Origin: Pararhodobacter zhoushanensis
GTDB lineage: Bacteria; Pseudomonadota; Alphaproteobacteria; Rhodobacterales; Rhodobacteraceae
Length of the DNA: 64,000 nt
Direction: 5' to 3'
NCBI RefSeq assembly: GCF_003990445.1
Contig: NZ_REEZ01000009.1
Location: 1-64,000, forward strand
Under the pieces are notes generated by a model. The model saw only the letters and a program-made list of their open reading frames with translations, ran no database searches and was not told the origin of the DNA. Positions 54,133-63,676 of this stretch are shown one piece after another. Each line of letters begins with the position of its first letter. The stretch's first letter is position 1. The position numbers and the translations under genes were made by a program.

Positions 54133-55509
54133 ATGACCAGTATCAGGTTTGTTCTCAACGGAACGGACGTGGAGGTTGCAGGGCAACCGGCCACGCGCAC
54201 GCTGTTGGACTGGCTGCGCGAAGACCGCGGCCTGAAAGGCACCAAGGAAGGCTGTAATGAGGGCGATTGCGGGGCCTGCACGGTCATGCTGTCGGATGAG
54301 CGCGGCAGCCGGGCGGTGAATTCCTGCATCCTGTTCCTGCCGCAGCTGCATGGCAAAGTCGTGCATACGGTTGAGGGGCTGCGCAGCCCCGAGGGCGCGA
54401 TGCACCCGGTTCAATCCGCGATGGTGGCCGAGCATGGCAGCCAATGCGGGTTCTGCACCCCCGGTTTCATCATGTCGATGGCCACGGGCCATCTGAACGG
54501 CGAGACAGACCACGACACCCATCTGGCGGGCAACCTGTGCCGCTGCACCGGCTATGCCCCCATCGTGCGCGCGGCTGAACAGGCGGCGAAAGAGCCGGTG
54601 CCGGCGTGGCTGGCTTCGCAAGCGGCGGCACTGCCGGTCGTTGATGCGCCCGAGGGCGTCGCCCTGCCCCGCAGCTCGGACGAGCTGGCGGCGTGGTACA
54701 GCGCCAATCCGGACGGGCGGCTCATCGCCGGGGCCACGGATGTCGGTCTGTGGGTGACCAAGCAGTTGCGCGATCTGGGCCCGGTTGCCTTTCTGGCTGG
54801 TGTCGAGGACATGCGCGGCATTGAGGTGACCGAGGAAGCCATCCACATCGGCGCGGTCACCACACTGGCCGAGCTTCTGCCCGCCATCACCCCCTACTAC
54901 CCCGGCTTCGCCGCGATGATCCGCCGCTATGGTTCGGCGCAGGTCCGCGCCGCTGCCACGTTGGGCGGCAATATCGCCAACGGATCCCCGATCGGCGACA
55001 GCCCGCCCGCGCTGATCGCGCTGGGGGCCACGCTCTATCTGCGCAAGGGGGATGAGCGCCGGTCGATGCCGATTGAAGCGTTCTTCCTTGAATACGGCAA
55101 ACAGGACCGCGCAGCGGGCGAGTTCGTCGAGGCGGTCAGCATCCCGCGCGGCCCCGACCGGCTGAAATGCTACAAGATCTCCAAGCGGTTCGACCAGGAC
55201 ATCTCGGCGCTACTGGGGTGTTTCAACATCAGCGTTGAGGGTGGCACCGTCACTGCCGCGCGCATCGCCTATGGCGGCATGGCGGGCATCCCCAAACGAG
55301 CCGCTGCGGTCGAGGCCGCGCTGATCGGCAAACCATGGTCTGAGGCCACGGTGCAAGCCGCGCTGCCCGCGTTCAAACAAGATTTCCAGCCGATGTCGGA
55401 CATGCGCGCCTCGGCGGATTACCGGATGCAAACCGCGCAGAACCTGCTCTTGCGGTATTTCCTTGAGGATCAGGGCCTTGCCACCGATGTGCTGGAGGTC
55501 TTTGCATGA
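54133..55509 (+). CDS. xdhA: Xanthine dehydrogenase small subunit
   Basis: A 458-aa subunit with two 2Fe-2S clusters and FAD. The first cluster uses Cys41, Cys46, Cys49 ([11 protein letters not shown]) and Cys65; the second uses Cys105, Cys108 (QCGFCTPGF), Cys136 and Cys138 (NLCRCTGY). The FAD domain starts around residue 180 ([32 protein letters not shown]). It oxidises hypoxanthine/xanthine to urate together with XdhB. The start is preceded by GGGGAG at some distance, and the stop overlaps xdhB by four bases. Confidence 0.97.
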   Translation: MTSIRFVLNGTDVEVAGQPATRTLLDWLREDRGLKGTKEGCNEGDCGACTVMLSDERGSRAVNSCILFLPQLHGKVVHTVEGLRSPEGAMHPVQSAMVAEHGSQCGFCTPGFIMSMATGHLNGETDHDTHLAGNLCRCTGYAPIVRAAEQAAKEPVPAWLASQAAALPVVDAPEGVALPRSSDELAAWYSANPDGRLIAGATDVGLWVTKQLRDLGPVAFLAGVEDMRGIEVTEEAIHIGAVTTLAELLPAITPYYPGFAAMIRRYGSAQVRAAATLGGNIANGSPIGDSPPALIALGATLYLRKGDERRSMPIEAFFLEYGKQDRAAGEFVEAVSIPRGPDRLKCYKISKRFDQDISALLGCFNISVEGGTVTAARIAYGGMAGIPKRAAAVEAALIGKPWSEATVQAALPAFKQDFQPMSDMRASADYRMQTAQNLLLRYFLEDQGLATDVLEVFA

Positions 55510-57872
55510 GCGCGATCCACAAACCCGTCCCGCATGACGCCGCCCCTCTGCATGTCACCGGTGAGGCGCGGTATGTCGATGACATCCCCACGCCCGCCGG
55601 CACGCTGCATCTGGCCTTTGGCCTCTCGACCGTGGCGCGCGGCGCGATCACCGCGATGGACCTTGCGGCGGTGCGGGCAGCACCCGGCGTCGTGGCGGTG
55701 CTCAGCGCCGGGGATATTGGCGATGCCGATTGTTCACCGTCAAACAATGACGAACCACTGCTGGCGACCGGTACGGTGCATTACGTCGGCCAGCCGGTGT
55801 TTCTGGTCATCGCCGACACGCATCTGAACGCCCGCAAGGCGGCGCGCAAAGCCGAAATCAGCTATGCCGAGGAACCGGCGATCCTGACTGTCGATCAGGC
55901 CCTCGCCGCCCAATCCTATTTCGAGGGCGGCCCGCGCATCTGGGCGCGCGGCGAACCCGCTGACGCGATTGCCAAGGCCCCCCGCACCATCGAGGGGCGG
56001 ATCGAGATGGGCGGACAGGAGCATTTCTATCTTGAAGGTCAGGCCGCGCTGGCCACCCCGCAAGAAGGCGGCGACATGCATGTGGTCAGCTCGACCCAGC
56101 ACCCGACCGAGATCCAGCACAAGGTCGCCCACGCCCTGCATCTGCCGATGCACGCGGTGCGGGTCGAAACCCGGCGCATGGGCGGCGGATTTGGCGGAAA
56201 AGAGAGCCAAGGCAACGCTTTGGCCGTCGCCTGTGCGCTGGCCGCGCGGCACACCGGCAAGGCCTGCAAGATGCGCTATGACCGCGACGACGACATGGTC
56301 ATCACCGGCAAGCGCCACGATTTCCGCGTTGATTACACCGTCGGCGTGGACGGCGAGGGCAAGGTGCTGGGCATCGAGTTTCGCCACTACACCCGCGCAG
56401 GCTGGTCGCTGGACCTGACCCCGCCCGTCGCCGACCGGGCGATGCTGCACGCCGACAACGCCTATTGGCTGCCGAATGTGCGGATCGAGAGCCACCGGTT
56501 GCGCACCAATATGTGCTCGGCCACAGCGTATCGCGGTTTCGGTGGCCCGCAGGGGATGCTGGGCATCGAGCGGGTCATGGACCACATCGCGTCGGAGCTG
56601 AAGCTTGAGCCGCTGGCCGTGCGCAAGGCCAACTTCTACCGCGCCTCGACGCCGCCCAAGACCGGCGCGGGCACGGCCAAACGGTTTGGCGGCGCGCATA
56701 GCCCCAAGCAGCCCGCGGAGACCGGCCCGCAGACCACCCCCTACGGCCAGCCGGTCGAGGATTTCATCCTGCACGAACTGGTCGCCCAGCTGGAAAAATC
56801 CGCCGATTACGCCGCGCGCAAGGCCAAGGTCGCCGAGTGGAACGCCGCCAATCCCGTGCTGAAAAAGGGCATCGCGCTGACCCCGGTAAAGTTCGGCATC
56901 AGCTTCACGCTGACCCATCTCAATCAGGCGGGCGCGCTGGTTCATGTGTATCAGGATGGCTCGATCCACCTGAACCATGGCGGCACGGAAATGGGTCAGG
57001 GCCTGTTCCAGAAGGTCGCGCAAGTGGCCGCCGCCGCCTTTGGCGTGCCGCTTGAGGCGATCAAGATCACCGCGACGGATACCGCCAAGGTGCCCAATAC
57101 CTCGGCCACAGCGGCATCCTCGGGGTCGGACCTGAACGGCATGGCGGTGAAAGCCGCCTGCGACACGATCCGCGAGCGTATGGCCGAGCATCTGGCGCAA
57201 TTGCACCAGACCACACCCGACGCGGTGGTGTTCGAGGACGGCGTCGTCAGGGTGGGCGCGGCCGAGATGAGCTTCGCCGAGGCCGCCAATTCCGCCTATT
57301 CCAACCGGATCAGCCTGTCCTCGACCGGGTTTTACGCCACGCCCAAGGTCTCGTGGGACCGCAATGCCGGTCAGGGGCGCCCGTTCTTCTACTTCGCCTA
57401 TGGCGCGGCCTGCATCGAGGTGGTGATCGACACACTGACTGGCGAGAACCGCATGCTGCGCGCCGACATCTTGCACGACGCGGGCGCTTCGCTGAACCCG
57501 GCGCTGGACAAGGGGCAGGTCGAGGGCGGCTTCATTCAGGGCGCGGGCTGGCTGACGACCGAGGAACTGGTCTGGGACGACAAGGGTCGGTTGCGCACCC
57601 ACGCGCCCAGCACTTACAAGATCCCCGCCTGCGGCGACCGTCCGCGCGTGTTCAACGTCGATCTGTGGATCGGCGCGAACCCTGAGGAGACGATCCACAA
57701 ATCCAAAGCCGTGGGCGAGCCGCCCTTCATGCATGGGATCGCCACGCTGCTGGCGCTCAGCGATGCGGTGGCGGCCTGTGGCGACGGGTCCGAATACGTC
57801 AATCTGGACGCGCCCGCGACAGCCGAGTGCATTCTCGCCGCCGTGACCCGCCAGCGGGGTGGGTATGTTTGA
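55506..57872 (+). CDS. xdhB: Xanthine dehydrogenase molybdopterin-binding subunit
   Basis: A 788-aa catalytic subunit of the xanthine oxidase family. Cofactor and substrate motifs include [45 protein letters not shown] and the C-terminal [14 protein letters not shown] with its catalytic Glu. ATG overlaps the xdhA stop and the gene overlaps xdhC by eight bases, so all three are translationally coupled. The molybdenum cofactor needs MoaA and XdhC. Confidence 0.97.
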   Translation: MSAIHKPVPHDAAPLHVTGEARYVDDIPTPAGTLHLAFGLSTVARGAITAMDLAAVRAAPGVVAVLSAGDIGDADCSPSNNDEPLLATGTVHYVGQPVFLVIADTHLNARKAARKAEISYAEEPAILTVDQALAAQSYFEGGPRIWARGEPADAIAKAPRTIEGRIEMGGQEHFYLEGQAALATPQEGGDMHVVSSTQHPTEIQHKVAHALHLPMHAVRVETRRMGGGFGGKESQGNALAVACALAARHTGKACKMRYDRDDDMVITGKRHDFRVDYTVGVDGEGKVLGIEFRHYTRAGWSLDLTPPVADRAMLHADNAYWLPNVRIESHRLRTNMCSATAYRGFGGPQGMLGIERVMDHIASELKLEPLAVRKANFYRASTPPKTGAGTAKRFGGAHSPKQPAETGPQTTPYGQPVEDFILHELVAQLEKSADYAARKAKVAEWNAANPVLKKGIALTPVKFGISFTLTHLNQAGALVHVYQDGSIHLNHGGTEMGQGLFQKVAQVAAAAFGVPLEAIKITATDTAKVPNTSATAASSGSDLNGMAVKAACDTIRERMAEHLAQLHQTTPDAVVFEDGVVRVGAAEMSFAEAANSAYSNRISLSSTGFYATPKVSWDRNAGQGRPFFYFAYGAACIEVVIDTLTGENRMLRADILHDAGASLNPALDKGQVEGGFIQGAGWLTTEELVWDDKGRLRTHAPSTYKIPACGDRPRVFNVDLWIGANPEETIHKSKAVGEPPFMHGIATLLALSDAVAACGDGSEYVNLDAPATAECILAAVTRQRGGYV

Positions 57873-58818
57873 CCGCGCCGGGCTTGAACAGGCGGTGGCC
57901 AGCCACGGCGCGGTGACGCGGGTGGTGATCTGCGGCCATCAGGGCTCGTCCCCGCGTGAGGCGGGGGCGGCGATGCTGGTCTGGGCGGGCGGGCAGTCGG
58001 GCACCATCGGCGGCGGCGCGCTGGAGTTTGAGGCGACGGCCAAGGCCCGGGCGATGCTGGCGGGCGGCGCGTCGCGGGTTGAGAAAACGGCACTGGGGCC
58101 AGCGCTGGGGCAATGCTGCGGCGGGGCGGTGACGCTGGGGTTCGAGCGGTTCGATGCGTCGGTGTTAAGGGATGTGCCGGAAACGGGGCTCTTTGCCCGT
58201 GCGGTCGCCCGCGATGCGGCGGCAGAGCCCCCGCTGGCCATCCTGCGCGCGCTCAAAGCGGTGCGCAATCAAGGCACGGACACCCCCGCCCTGCGCTATC
58301 TGAACGGCTGGCTGGCCGAACCCGTCACGCCACCAGCGCGCGATCTGTGGATCTGGGGCGCGGGCCATGTCGGGCGGGCGCTGGTGGGCACGCTGAACCC
58401 CTTGCCCGGCCTGCGCCTGACGTGGATCGACACCGACGCGGGCCGTTTCCCCGACACCATCCCGGCAGGCGTCACCCCCTTGACCGCCGCCAACCCGGCC
58501 ACGCTGACAGCGCAAGCGCCGGGTAACGCCGAACACCTGATCCTCACTTTCAGCCACGCGCTCGACCTCGACCTGTGCCACCGCCTGCTGACCCACGGCT
58601 TCGCCGCCTGTGGCCTCATCGGCTCGGGTTCGAAATGGGCGCGCTTCCGGTCCCGCCTGCAGGCGCTGGGCCATACGCCCGCCCAGATCGACCGCATCCG
58701 CTGCCCCATTGGTGATCCGTCTTTCGGAAAACACCCGCAAGCCATCGCCATTTCCGTCGCCGCCGAGATGCTCGCGCGGCCCCTCGCCCTTGCCCCAGCC
58801 AGAGAGATCGCCCGTTGA
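57865..58818 (+). CDS. xdhC: Xanthine dehydrogenase accessory protein XdhC
   Basis: A 317-aa protein that binds the molybdenum cofactor and helps insert its sulfurated form into XdhB. The XdhC N-terminal block is VICGHQGSSPREAGAAML, followed by QCCGGAVTLGFE. The C-terminal Rossmann-like domain has LWIWGAGHVGRALVG and GLIGSGSKWARFRSRL. GGGGTGG precedes the ATG, which lies within the xdhB end. The stop overlaps the TTG start of the transporter ATPase. Confidence 0.95.
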   Translation: MFDRAGLEQAVASHGAVTRVVICGHQGSSPREAGAAMLVWAGGQSGTIGGGALEFEATAKARAMLAGGASRVEKTALGPALGQCCGGAVTLGFERFDASVLRDVPETGLFARAVARDAAAEPPLAILRALKAVRNQGTDTPALRYLNGWLAEPVTPPARDLWIWGAGHVGRALVGTLNPLPGLRLTWIDTDAGRFPDTIPAGVTPLTAANPATLTAQAPGNAEHLILTFSHALDLDLCHRLLTHGFAACGLIGSGSKWARFRSRLQALGHTPAQIDRIRCPIGDPSFGKHPQAIAISVAAEMLARPLALAPAREIAR

Positions 58819-60332
58819 GCATACCCCTCCTGTCCCTCCAGGGCCTGACCAAGGTCTACCCCGGCGTCGTCGCCAACAGTGACGTCAGCTTTGATATCGG
58901 CGAGGGCGAGGTTCACGCCCTTCTGGGTGAAAACGGCGCGGGGAAATCCACGCTGGTCAAGGCGATCTACGGGCTGATCCGACCTAATGAGGGACAGATG
59001 CTCTGGCGCGGCGAGGTTTATGCCCCAAGCGCCCCGGCGCAGGCGCGGGCCACGGGTGTCGCGATGGTGTTCCAGCATTTCAGCCTGTTCGACGCGATGG
59101 ATGTGGCCGAGAATGTCGCGCTGGGCATGGACAACCCGCCGCCGATCCGCGAGCTGTCGGCCAAGATCACCGAGGTGTCCAACAACTACGGCCTGCCGCT
59201 GGACCCGCACCGCATGGTCGGCGATCTGTCGGCGGGCGAGCGTCAGCGCGTCGAGATCATCCGCTGCCTGCTGCAAAACCCGCAACTGCTGATCATGGAC
59301 GAGCCGACATCGGTGCTGACTCCGCAAGAGGTGGACATCCTGTTCCGCACCCTGCGACAGCTCAGGTCCGAGGGGAAATCGATCCTTTATATTTCGCATA
59401 AACTCGAAGAGATCCGCGCGCTGTGCGAGAATTCCACTGTCTTGCGGCTGGGCAAGGTGGTGGGCCGCGCCGATCCGCGCAAGGAAAGCGCGCGCTCGCT
59501 GGCCGAGCTGATGGTCGGGCAAGTGCTGCACACCCCCTCGCGCGAAGCGGGCACGCCGGGCAAGATGCTGCTCAAGGTGACGGATCTGTCGGTCGCGTCG
59601 CCCTCGGCCTTTGGCACCTCGCTCAAAGGCGTGAACCTGTCGGTGCGCGCGGGCGAGGTGCTGGGCATCGGTGGCGTTGCGGGCAACGGGCAGGATGAAC
59701 TGCTGGGCGCGCTGTCAGGCGAGATCCGGGCGGACAGCGAAGCGGTGCAGATGGACAGCAACCCGGTCGGCCAGTTCGGCCCGACGGCGCGGCGCGCCAT
59801 GGGACTGCTTTGCGCGCCCGAAGAACGGCTGGGCCATGCTGCCGCGCCTGATATGAGCCTGACCGAGAATGCCTTGCTGACCGGTGCCTACCGCGAAAAG
59901 CTGGTGACAAATGGCTTTGTCAGTTGGAGCAAGGCCAAGACCTTCGCCGAGAGCGTCATCAAACGCTTTGATGTGCGCACGCCCGGCCCGCATGTGGCCG
60001 CGCGCGCGCTGTCGGGCGGCAACCTGCAGAAATTCGTCATCGGCCGCGAGATCATGCAGCGCCCCTCGGTGCTGGTGGTTAACCAGCCGACATGGGGCGT
60101 CGATGCCTCGGCCGCCGCGCAGATCCGGCAGGCCATTCTGGATCTGGCGCAAGCCGGGGCCGCTGTGGTGGTGATCAGTCAGGATCTGGATGAATTGCTT
60201 GAAGTCGCTGACAATTTCGCCGCCCTTAACGGGGGACGATTGAGCGCCCCAAGACCTGTACAAGGCCTGACCATGGACCAGATCGGCCTGATGCTGGGCG
60301 GCGCAGAAGGAGAAACCCATGCTGCGGCTTGA
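58815..60332 (+). CDS. BMP-family ABC transporter ATPase (purine nucleoside/nucleobase type)
   Basis: A 505-aa double ATPase. The first domain has Walker A GENGAGKST, signature LSAGERQRVEI and Walker B LLIMDEPTSVL. The second is degenerate at Walker A (GVAGNGQDELL) and has LSGGNLQKFVIGRE, as is usual for this family. A TTG start codon (TTGA overlap with the xdhC stop) is required because no ATG/GTG precedes the conserved N-terminus. Together with two permeases and a BMP lipoprotein-like binding protein it probably imports purines for XdhAB. Confidence 0.95.
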   Translation: MSIPLLSLQGLTKVYPGVVANSDVSFDIGEGEVHALLGENGAGKSTLVKAIYGLIRPNEGQMLWRGEVYAPSAPAQARATGVAMVFQHFSLFDAMDVAENVALGMDNPPPIRELSAKITEVSNNYGLPLDPHRMVGDLSAGERQRVEIIRCLLQNPQLLIMDEPTSVLTPQEVDILFRTLRQLRSEGKSILYISHKLEEIRALCENSTVLRLGKVVGRADPRKESARSLAELMVGQVLHTPSREAGTPGKMLLKVTDLSVASPSAFGTSLKGVNLSVRAGEVLGIGGVAGNGQDELLGALSGEIRADSEAVQMDSNPVGQFGPTARRAMGLLCAPEERLGHAAAPDMSLTENALLTGAYREKLVTNGFVSWSKAKTFAESVIKRFDVRTPGPHVAARALSGGNLQKFVIGREIMQRPSVLVVNQPTWGVDASAAAQIRQAILDLAQAGAAVVVISQDLDELLEVADNFAALNGGRLSAPRPVQGLTMDQIGLMLGGAEGETHAAA

Positions 60333-61416
60333 AAAACGCCCCTCACCGTCGAAACTGTGGAATTACGCCACGCCCGTGGTCGCCGTGCTGCTGACCATGA
60401 TCGCAGGGGGCATCCTGTTCATGGCGCTGGGCAAGAATCCGTTCGAAGCGATCAAGCTGATCTTCTGGGATCCGCTGTTCAGCGAACAATTCGCCAGCTA
60501 TTCGCGCCCGCAACTGCTGATCAAGGCCGGGCCGCTGATCCTGATCGCGGTCGGCCTGTCTGTCGGCTTTCGCGCCGGGATCTGGAACATTGGCGCCGAG
60601 GGTCAATACATCATCGGCGCGCTTTGCGCCGCTGCCGTGGCGCTGGCCTTCTATCCGGCGGAAAGTTGGCTGGTCTTCCCGCTGATGATCATCGCGGGCG
60701 CGGCGGGCGGCTGGGCCTGGGCCATGGTCCCGGCCATCCTGAAGACGCGGTTCAACACCAATGAGATCCTCGTTTCCTTGCTGATGGTGTATATCGCAGA
60801 AAAGCTGCTGGCCGCTGCGGCGACGGGCTTCATGCGCAACCCGCAAGGCTCGGGCTTTCCCGGATCGCGCAACATCCATAACTATGCCTCGGCCTCGAAC
60901 CAGGAGCTGATCGCCAATACCGGGATGCACTGGGGTGTGGTCGCGGCGCTGATCGCGGTGATCTTTACCTATGTGCTGCTGCAACGGCATATTCTGGGCT
61001 TTCACGTCCAGCTTGCCGGTCAGGCCCCGCGCGCGGCGCGCTTTGCGGGTGTGGCACCGGCGCGGCTGGTGCTGATGTGTCTGGGGCTGTCAGGTGCCTT
61101 CGCCGGGATGGCGGGCATGTTCGAGGTCGCCGGCCCTGCCCGCCTGATCACCATCGATTTCAACGCTGGCTACGGGTTCACCGCGATCATCGTCGCGTTT
61201 CTGGGCCGCTTGCATCCGGTGGGCATCGTGCTGGCCGGGCTGCTTCTGGCGCTGACCTATATCGGCGGTGAGCTGGCGCAGTTCATGCTGAACCTGCCTG
61301 CGGCGGCGATTCAGGTGTTTCAGGGGATGCTGCTGTTCTTCCTGCTCGCCCTCGACGTCTTGTCCAATTATCGCGTCCGGCTGAGCTTTCCCAGCCGCAG
61401 CTCGGAGGTCGTGTGA
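60319..61416 (+). CDS. BMP-family ABC transporter permease 1
   Basis: A 365-aa inner-membrane permease of the branched-chain/ribose type used by nucleoside transporters (VGLSVGFRAGIWNIGAEGQY; FNTNEILVSLLMVYIAEKLL; GLSGAFAGMAGMFEVAG). About eight to ten hydrophobic segments are visible. It overlaps the ATPase gene by 14 bases and the next permease by four. Confidence 0.94.
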   Translation: MLRLEKRPSPSKLWNYATPVVAVLLTMIAGGILFMALGKNPFEAIKLIFWDPLFSEQFASYSRPQLLIKAGPLILIAVGLSVGFRAGIWNIGAEGQYIIGALCAAAVALAFYPAESWLVFPLMIIAGAAGGWAWAMVPAILKTRFNTNEILVSLLMVYIAEKLLAAAATGFMRNPQGSGFPGSRNIHNYASASNQELIANTGMHWGVVAALIAVIFTYVLLQRHILGFHVQLAGQAPRAARFAGVAPARLVLMCLGLSGAFAGMAGMFEVAGPARLITIDFNAGYGFTAIIVAFLGRLHPVGIVLAGLLLALTYIGGELAQFMLNLPAAAIQVFQGMLLFFLLALDVLSNYRVRLSFPSRSSEVV

Positions 61417-62348
61417 TGGATTTCGGATCAATCAACCCTGTCATCCTCATCGCGTCGCTCATGGTAGCGGCGACCCCGATCCTGCTGGCCGCAATTGGCG
61501 AGCTGGTGGTGGAAAAGGCCGGTGTCCTGAACCTTGGGGTCGAGGGCATGATGATCACCGGCGCGGTGGCGGGCTTCGCGGTGGCGGTGACCACGCAGAA
61601 CCCCTATCTGGGCATGCTGGCGGCGATCGTCGCGGGGGCGCTGGTGTCGATGCTCTTTGCGGTGCTGACGCAGATCCTGATGGCCAATCAGGTCGCCTCG
61701 GGCCTTGCGCTGACGCTGTTTGGGCTGGGATTCTCGGCCCTGCTGGGACAAAGCTATGTCGGCATCGTGCCGCCGCGGACGCCCAAACTGGATTTCGGCC
61801 CGTTGACCGATCTGCCGGTGGTCGGGCCGATCCTGTTCAACCATGACATCCTTGTCTACGTCTCCATCGCGCTGGTCGCGGCGGTCTGGTACTGGCTGAA
61901 CTATTCGCGCGGTGGCCGTGTGCTGCGCGCGGTGGGCGAGAACCACGACTCGGCCCATGCGCTTGGCTACAAGGTCACCCGCGTGCGCATTCTGTCCATC
62001 GCGTTTGGCGGGGCCTGTGCGGGCCTTGGCGGCGCGTATCTCAGCCTTGTGCGCGTGCCGCAATGGACCGAAGGCATGACAGCCGGTGCAGGGTGGATCG
62101 CTCTCGCTTTGGTCGTTTTTGCATCATGGAGGCCTTGGCGCGCCCTGGCAGGTGCTTATCTTTTTGGCGGAATCATGGTGTTGCAGTTGAATCTTCAGGC
62201 AGCAGGCTTCCGTATCCCCGTGGAATATCTTGCCATGTCGCCGTACATCATCACCATCCTTGTGCTTGTGATCATGTCGTCGAATCGGGCACGCCGCAGC
62301 ATGGCTGCGCCGGGTTCGCTGGGTCGGTCCTTTCACGCCGCCGGGTAA
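61413..62348 (+). CDS. BMP-family ABC transporter permease 2
   Basis: A 311-aa partner permease (TPILLAAIGELVVEKAGVLN; GVEGMMITGAVAGFAVAV; GENHDSAHALGYKVTRVR). The coding end uses somewhat more A/T-containing codons than its start. The gene ends 50 bases before the binding-protein gene, and a UUCG hairpin lies between them. Confidence 0.94.
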   Translation: MMDFGSINPVILIASLMVAATPILLAAIGELVVEKAGVLNLGVEGMMITGAVAGFAVAVTTQNPYLGMLAAIVAGALVSMLFAVLTQILMANQVASGLALTLFGLGFSALLGQSYVGIVPPRTPKLDFGPLTDLPVVGPILFNHDILVYVSIALVAAVWYWLNYSRGGRVLRAVGENHDSAHALGYKVTRVRILSIAFGGACAGLGGAYLSLVRVPQWTEGMTAGAGWIALALVVFASWRPWRALAGAYLFGGIMVLQLNLQAAGFRIPVEYLAMSPYIITILVLVIMSSNRARRSMAAPGSLGRSFHAAG

Positions 62349-62365
62349 ACCGGCGCGTTCTTTCC

Positions 62366-62379
62366 GGGCCTTCGGGCCC
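62366..62379 (+). promoter_or_regulatory. UUCG tetraloop hairpin ahead of the binding-protein gene
   Basis: GGGCC, TTCG, GGCCC: a 5-bp GC stem with a C(UUCG)G loop, an unusually stable RNA tetraloop. It lies 20 bases before the next start codon. It could set the ratio of binding protein to membrane parts by stabilising the downstream message. Confidence 0.55.
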
Positions 62380-62398
62380 ACCAACACGGAGGCTATTT

Positions 62399-63481
62399 AT
62401 GAAACGCAGAGAACTTCTGGCCACGTCGGCGGCCGCTCTCGGCCTGGCGGCGGTCGGCACCGGCGCCCGCGCGCAGAGCCCGCTAAAAGTCGGCTTTGTC
62501 TACATTGGCCCCCCGGGTGACTTTGGATATACCTACGGCCATGATCAGGCCCGCCTGGCCGCGCAGGAGCATTTCGGCTCGGCGGTCGAAACCTCCTATG
62601 TCGAGAACGTGCCCGAAGGCCCGGATGCCGAGCGCATCATGACCCAGATGGCGCTGTCGGGCGCCGATATGATCGTTGCGACCTCGTTCGGCTATGGGCC
62701 ATCGCTGAACGCCGTCGCGCAGCGCTTCCCGAACATCGCGTTTGAGCATGCAACCGGCTACCTGCAGGAAGCGCCAAACGTCTCGCTATTCAGTGCACGC
62801 TTTTATGAGGGCCGCGCGGTTATCGGCACGATTGCTGGCCGCATGACGACGAGCAACAAGATCGGTTACATCGCGTCTTTCCCGATCCCCGAGGTTATCC
62901 GCGGCATCAACGCGGCCTATATCCACGCGAAAAAGGTCAACCCCGATGTCGAACTGAGCGTCGTCTGGGTGTTCTCGTGGTTCGACCCGGCGCAAGAGGC
63001 CGCAGCGGCCCAGGCGCTGATTGAACAGGGTTGCGACATCATCATGCAGCATACCGACTCGACCGCACCGCTAAGCGTGGCACAAGAGCGCGGCGCACTG
63101 ACCTTCGGCCAAGCCTCGGACATGACGCAGTTCGCGCCCGACGTGCACCTGACCGCGATCATCGACAACTGGGCGCCGTATTACATCGAGCGCATTCAGG
63201 CCAAGCTTGACGGCACCTGGGCTGCCGAGAACGTCTGGCTGGGCATCGGGGCAGGCGAAGTGGCCTTTGCGCCTTTCAACGACCGGATCCCGGCCGAGGT
63301 CCAGGAGGAAGCCAACGCACTGATCGAAGCGATCGGTTCGGGCGCGTATCACCCGTTCACCGGCCCGCTGAACAAGCAGGACGGCTCGGCCTGGCTGGCC
63401 GAGGGCGAGATCGCCGATGACGGTACGCTGCTGGGGATGAGCTTTTACGTCGAAGGCATCACCGGCGAAATCCCCGGCTGA
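62399..63481 (+). CDS. BMP-family periplasmic substrate-binding protein
   Basis: A 360-aa binding protein with a twin-arginine-like or Sec signal (MKRRELLATSAAALGLAAVG, cleaved near ARAQS). The mature part matches the basic membrane protein/PnrA family (VGFVYIGPPGDFGYTYGHDQ; SFGYGPSLNAVAQRFPNIAFEHATG). There is no lipobox. The ligand is inferred to be a purine nucleoside or base from the linked xdh genes. ACGGAGG precedes the ATG, and a terminator follows the stop. Confidence 0.95.
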   Translation: MKRRELLATSAAALGLAAVGTGARAQSPLKVGFVYIGPPGDFGYTYGHDQARLAAQEHFGSAVETSYVENVPEGPDAERIMTQMALSGADMIVATSFGYGPSLNAVAQRFPNIAFEHATGYLQEAPNVSLFSARFYEGRAVIGTIAGRMTTSNKIGYIASFPIPEVIRGINAAYIHAKKVNPDVELSVVWVFSWFDPAQEAAAAQALIEQGCDIIMQHTDSTAPLSVAQERGALTFGQASDMTQFAPDVHLTAIIDNWAPYYIERIQAKLDGTWAAENVWLGIGAGEVAFAPFNDRIPAEVQEEANALIEAIGSGAYHPFTGPLNKQDGSAWLAEGEIADDGTLLGMSFYVEGITGEIPG

Positions 63482-63504
63482 GCTTGGAGTGCCAAAACAA
63501 AAGA

Positions 63505-63527
63505 GAGGGGGGCCTTCAGCCCCCCTC
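63505..63527 (+). terminator. Terminator after the purine operon
   Basis: A 9-bp stem (GAGGGGGGC / GCCCCCCTC), extendable by A-T, with a 5-base loop and a short pyrimidine tail (TTCGCTTTC). It lies 24 bases after the binding-protein stop. Confidence 0.8.
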
Positions 63528-63540
63528 TTCGCTTTCAGCG

Positions 63541-63625
63541 AATTCACCCCCCGAGGATATTTGAAGAGCAAAGAGGCGCGGTTAATGAAGCGTTAACGCC
63601 GCTCTTTGCTCGGTCAAATATCCTC
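63541..63625. repeat. Dispersed intergenic repeat as a large palindrome (copies 3a/3b)
   Basis: Arms at 63553-63575 (GAGGATATTTGA, AGAGCAAAGAG) and 63602-63625 (CTCTTTGCTC, GG, TCAAATATCCTC) are complementary except at a two-base junction. Between them is GTTAA/TTAAC. The left part (AATTCACCCCCCGAGGATAT) is the reverse complement of copy 1 at 15270 apart from one base. Confidence 0.75.
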
Positions 63626-63676
63626 CAGGAGGGTCCGGGAGGATGGAGAATCCTCCCGAGCGCCGCAGCTGCTCGC

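Noticed and set aside
55740..57734. A long minus-strand open frame opposite xdhB
   Set aside because: It is another antisense artefact of GC-rich third positions; xdhB is unambiguous on the plus strand.
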